Source: Gemmobacter aquarius
Lineage (GTDB): Bacteria; Pseudomonadota; Alphaproteobacteria; Rhodobacterales; Rhodobacteraceae
DNA: 64,000 nt
NCBI RefSeq assembly: GCF_003060865.1
Contig: NZ_CP028918.1
Span: 2,158,001-2,222,000, forward strand
Direction of reading: 5' to 3'
The translations under genes were made by a program, and so were the position numbers. Of this stretch, positions 63,472-64,000 are shown piece by piece. Below the pieces are notes generated by a model that was given only the letters and a program-made list of their open reading frames with translations, ran no database searches and was not told the DNA's origin. Numbering within the stretch: the stretch's first letter is position 1; each line of letters starts with the position of its first letter.

Positions 63472-63927
63472 ATGCAAACCGCCACATTCCGCCCCTGCCG
63501 CCCCGACGACTTGCCCGCCTGCCTCGTGGTTTTCGACAGCAGTATGCGCGTCGCCTTCGCCTTTGAAGAACGCGAAGAATTTCAAGGCCATCTCGAGGCC
63601 TTGGAAGCAACCCTCGATTCCTACATCGTTCTGACTGAATGTGGGCGATCATCGCCTGCGGCGGGCTGACCGTTTCACCGAACCTGCGCCACGCCTCATT
63701 TCCATGGGGTATGGTCCGCAAAAGGCGGCAAGGCCAAGGTATCGGCGCGCTTCTGATGCAGGCCAGACTGGACATGGCACGCTCGATCCGGTCCGGGACG
63801 GCTCGACCTCGCAACCAGCCAACACAGCCGGGGTTTCTACCAAGCCTTCGGCATCGAGGTCTGCAAGATCACACCCTCGGGGTTCGGTGGCGGGCTCGAC
63901 CGATGGGACATGTCTCTAAATCCATGA
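63472..63927 (+). CDS. GNAT-family N-acetyltransferase (reading frame disrupted at least twice)
   Basis: Acetyl-CoA-dependent transferase fragments in successive frames. The start MQTATFRPCRPDDLPACLVV is at ATG 63472 (an ATG at 63466 is also possible). The frame breaks near a G3 run at about 63643-63645; one added base gives ECGAIIACGGLTVSPN. The CoA-binding motif GQGIGALLMQARLDMARS follows. A second shift near 63790-63800 is needed to reach ATSQHSRGFYQAFGIEVCK and DRWDMSLNP. The second break is not explained by a single lost base, so this may be a true pseudogene. Confidence 0.6.
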
Positions 63928-64000
63928 CCGCGACAATCCCCAAGCCCCGTCCATCGTTCTCGTTGGTCCCAACATCCTCGGGGAGAGGCGCGCCCTTGCG

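Noticed and set aside
1..64000. CRISPR array
   Set aside because: No regularly spaced repeat-spacer pattern. The repeats seen are two- or three-copy tandem or att repeats.

Overview
The window looks like chromosome of a GC-rich alphaproteobacterium of the Rhodobacterales (Roseobacter/Rhodobacter group). The grounds are codon bias and GC content, a tRNA-His without G-1 and with A73, gene sets typical of the group (ribB-ribH-nusB, MmcB, a DUF6324-type protein, EF-P with EpmA), and two copies of a Rhodobacterales-type intergenic repeat (CCCCCCGAGGATATTTG).

Layout. (1) 1-11300, minus strand: a catabolic and transport operon. It holds hyuB, hyuA, pxpA, a biotin carboxyl carrier, a biotin carboxylase, pxpB, pxpC, a solute-binding protein and a tandem-GntR regulator, then an ABC ATPase cut by the window edge. 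Two unrelated 5-oxoprolinase/hydantoinase systems sit together with an uptake system. (2) 11607-22902: a plus-strand AraC regulator, then a second minus-strand catabolic cluster (acyl-CoA dehydrogenase, CaiB-type CoA-transferase, N-carbamoyl-amino-acid amidohydrolase, intact HyuA and HyuB, LysR regulator, old-yellow-enzyme flavoprotein, acyl-CoA hydratase). (3) 23376-42346: tRNA-Cys and an 18.9-kb prophage bounded by 38-bp repeats that copy the 5' half of that tRNA. Left to right it carries integrase/excisionase with small early genes, divergent Arc-like regulators, a lysis cassette, tail genes, terminase, head-tail joining genes, a protease-capsid fusion, portal, and a replication-type HTH gene with internal direct repeats. 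(4) 42418-50922: thioredoxin-reductase-like flavoprotein, threonine catabolism (XRE-cupin regulator, kbl, tdh), an orphan HWE-type sensor kinase, a fused 2-oxoacid dehydrogenase E1, and a small secreted protein. (5) 50995-57192: SelO, a periplasmic protein, and a glycan cluster (GH1-like protein, UDP-galactopyranose mutase, glycosyltransferase). (6) 57398-63927: EpmA and EF-P (divergent), tRNA-His, DUF6324, MmcB, a membrane protein, nusB-ribH-ribB, and a disrupted acetyltransferase.

The most interesting biology is at the prophage-tRNA junction. The phage recombined into the 5' half of tRNA-Cys, so it displaced the natural promoter to the far end of the prophage. It supplies a replacement promoter at the 3' end of its integrase gene, with the -10 hexamer overlapping the integrase stop codon. 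The replacement has the same -35/-10 spacing (15 nt) and the same -10-to-tRNA distance (14 nt) as the displaced host promoter.

A second cross-cutting observation is technical. At least thirteen otherwise well-conserved genes, in host and prophage alike, are broken by the loss of exactly one base in a G/C homopolymer (usually 5 where 6 are needed). This points to systematic homopolymer under-calling rather than gene decay. These genes are annotated at their full repaired extent with the break position given.
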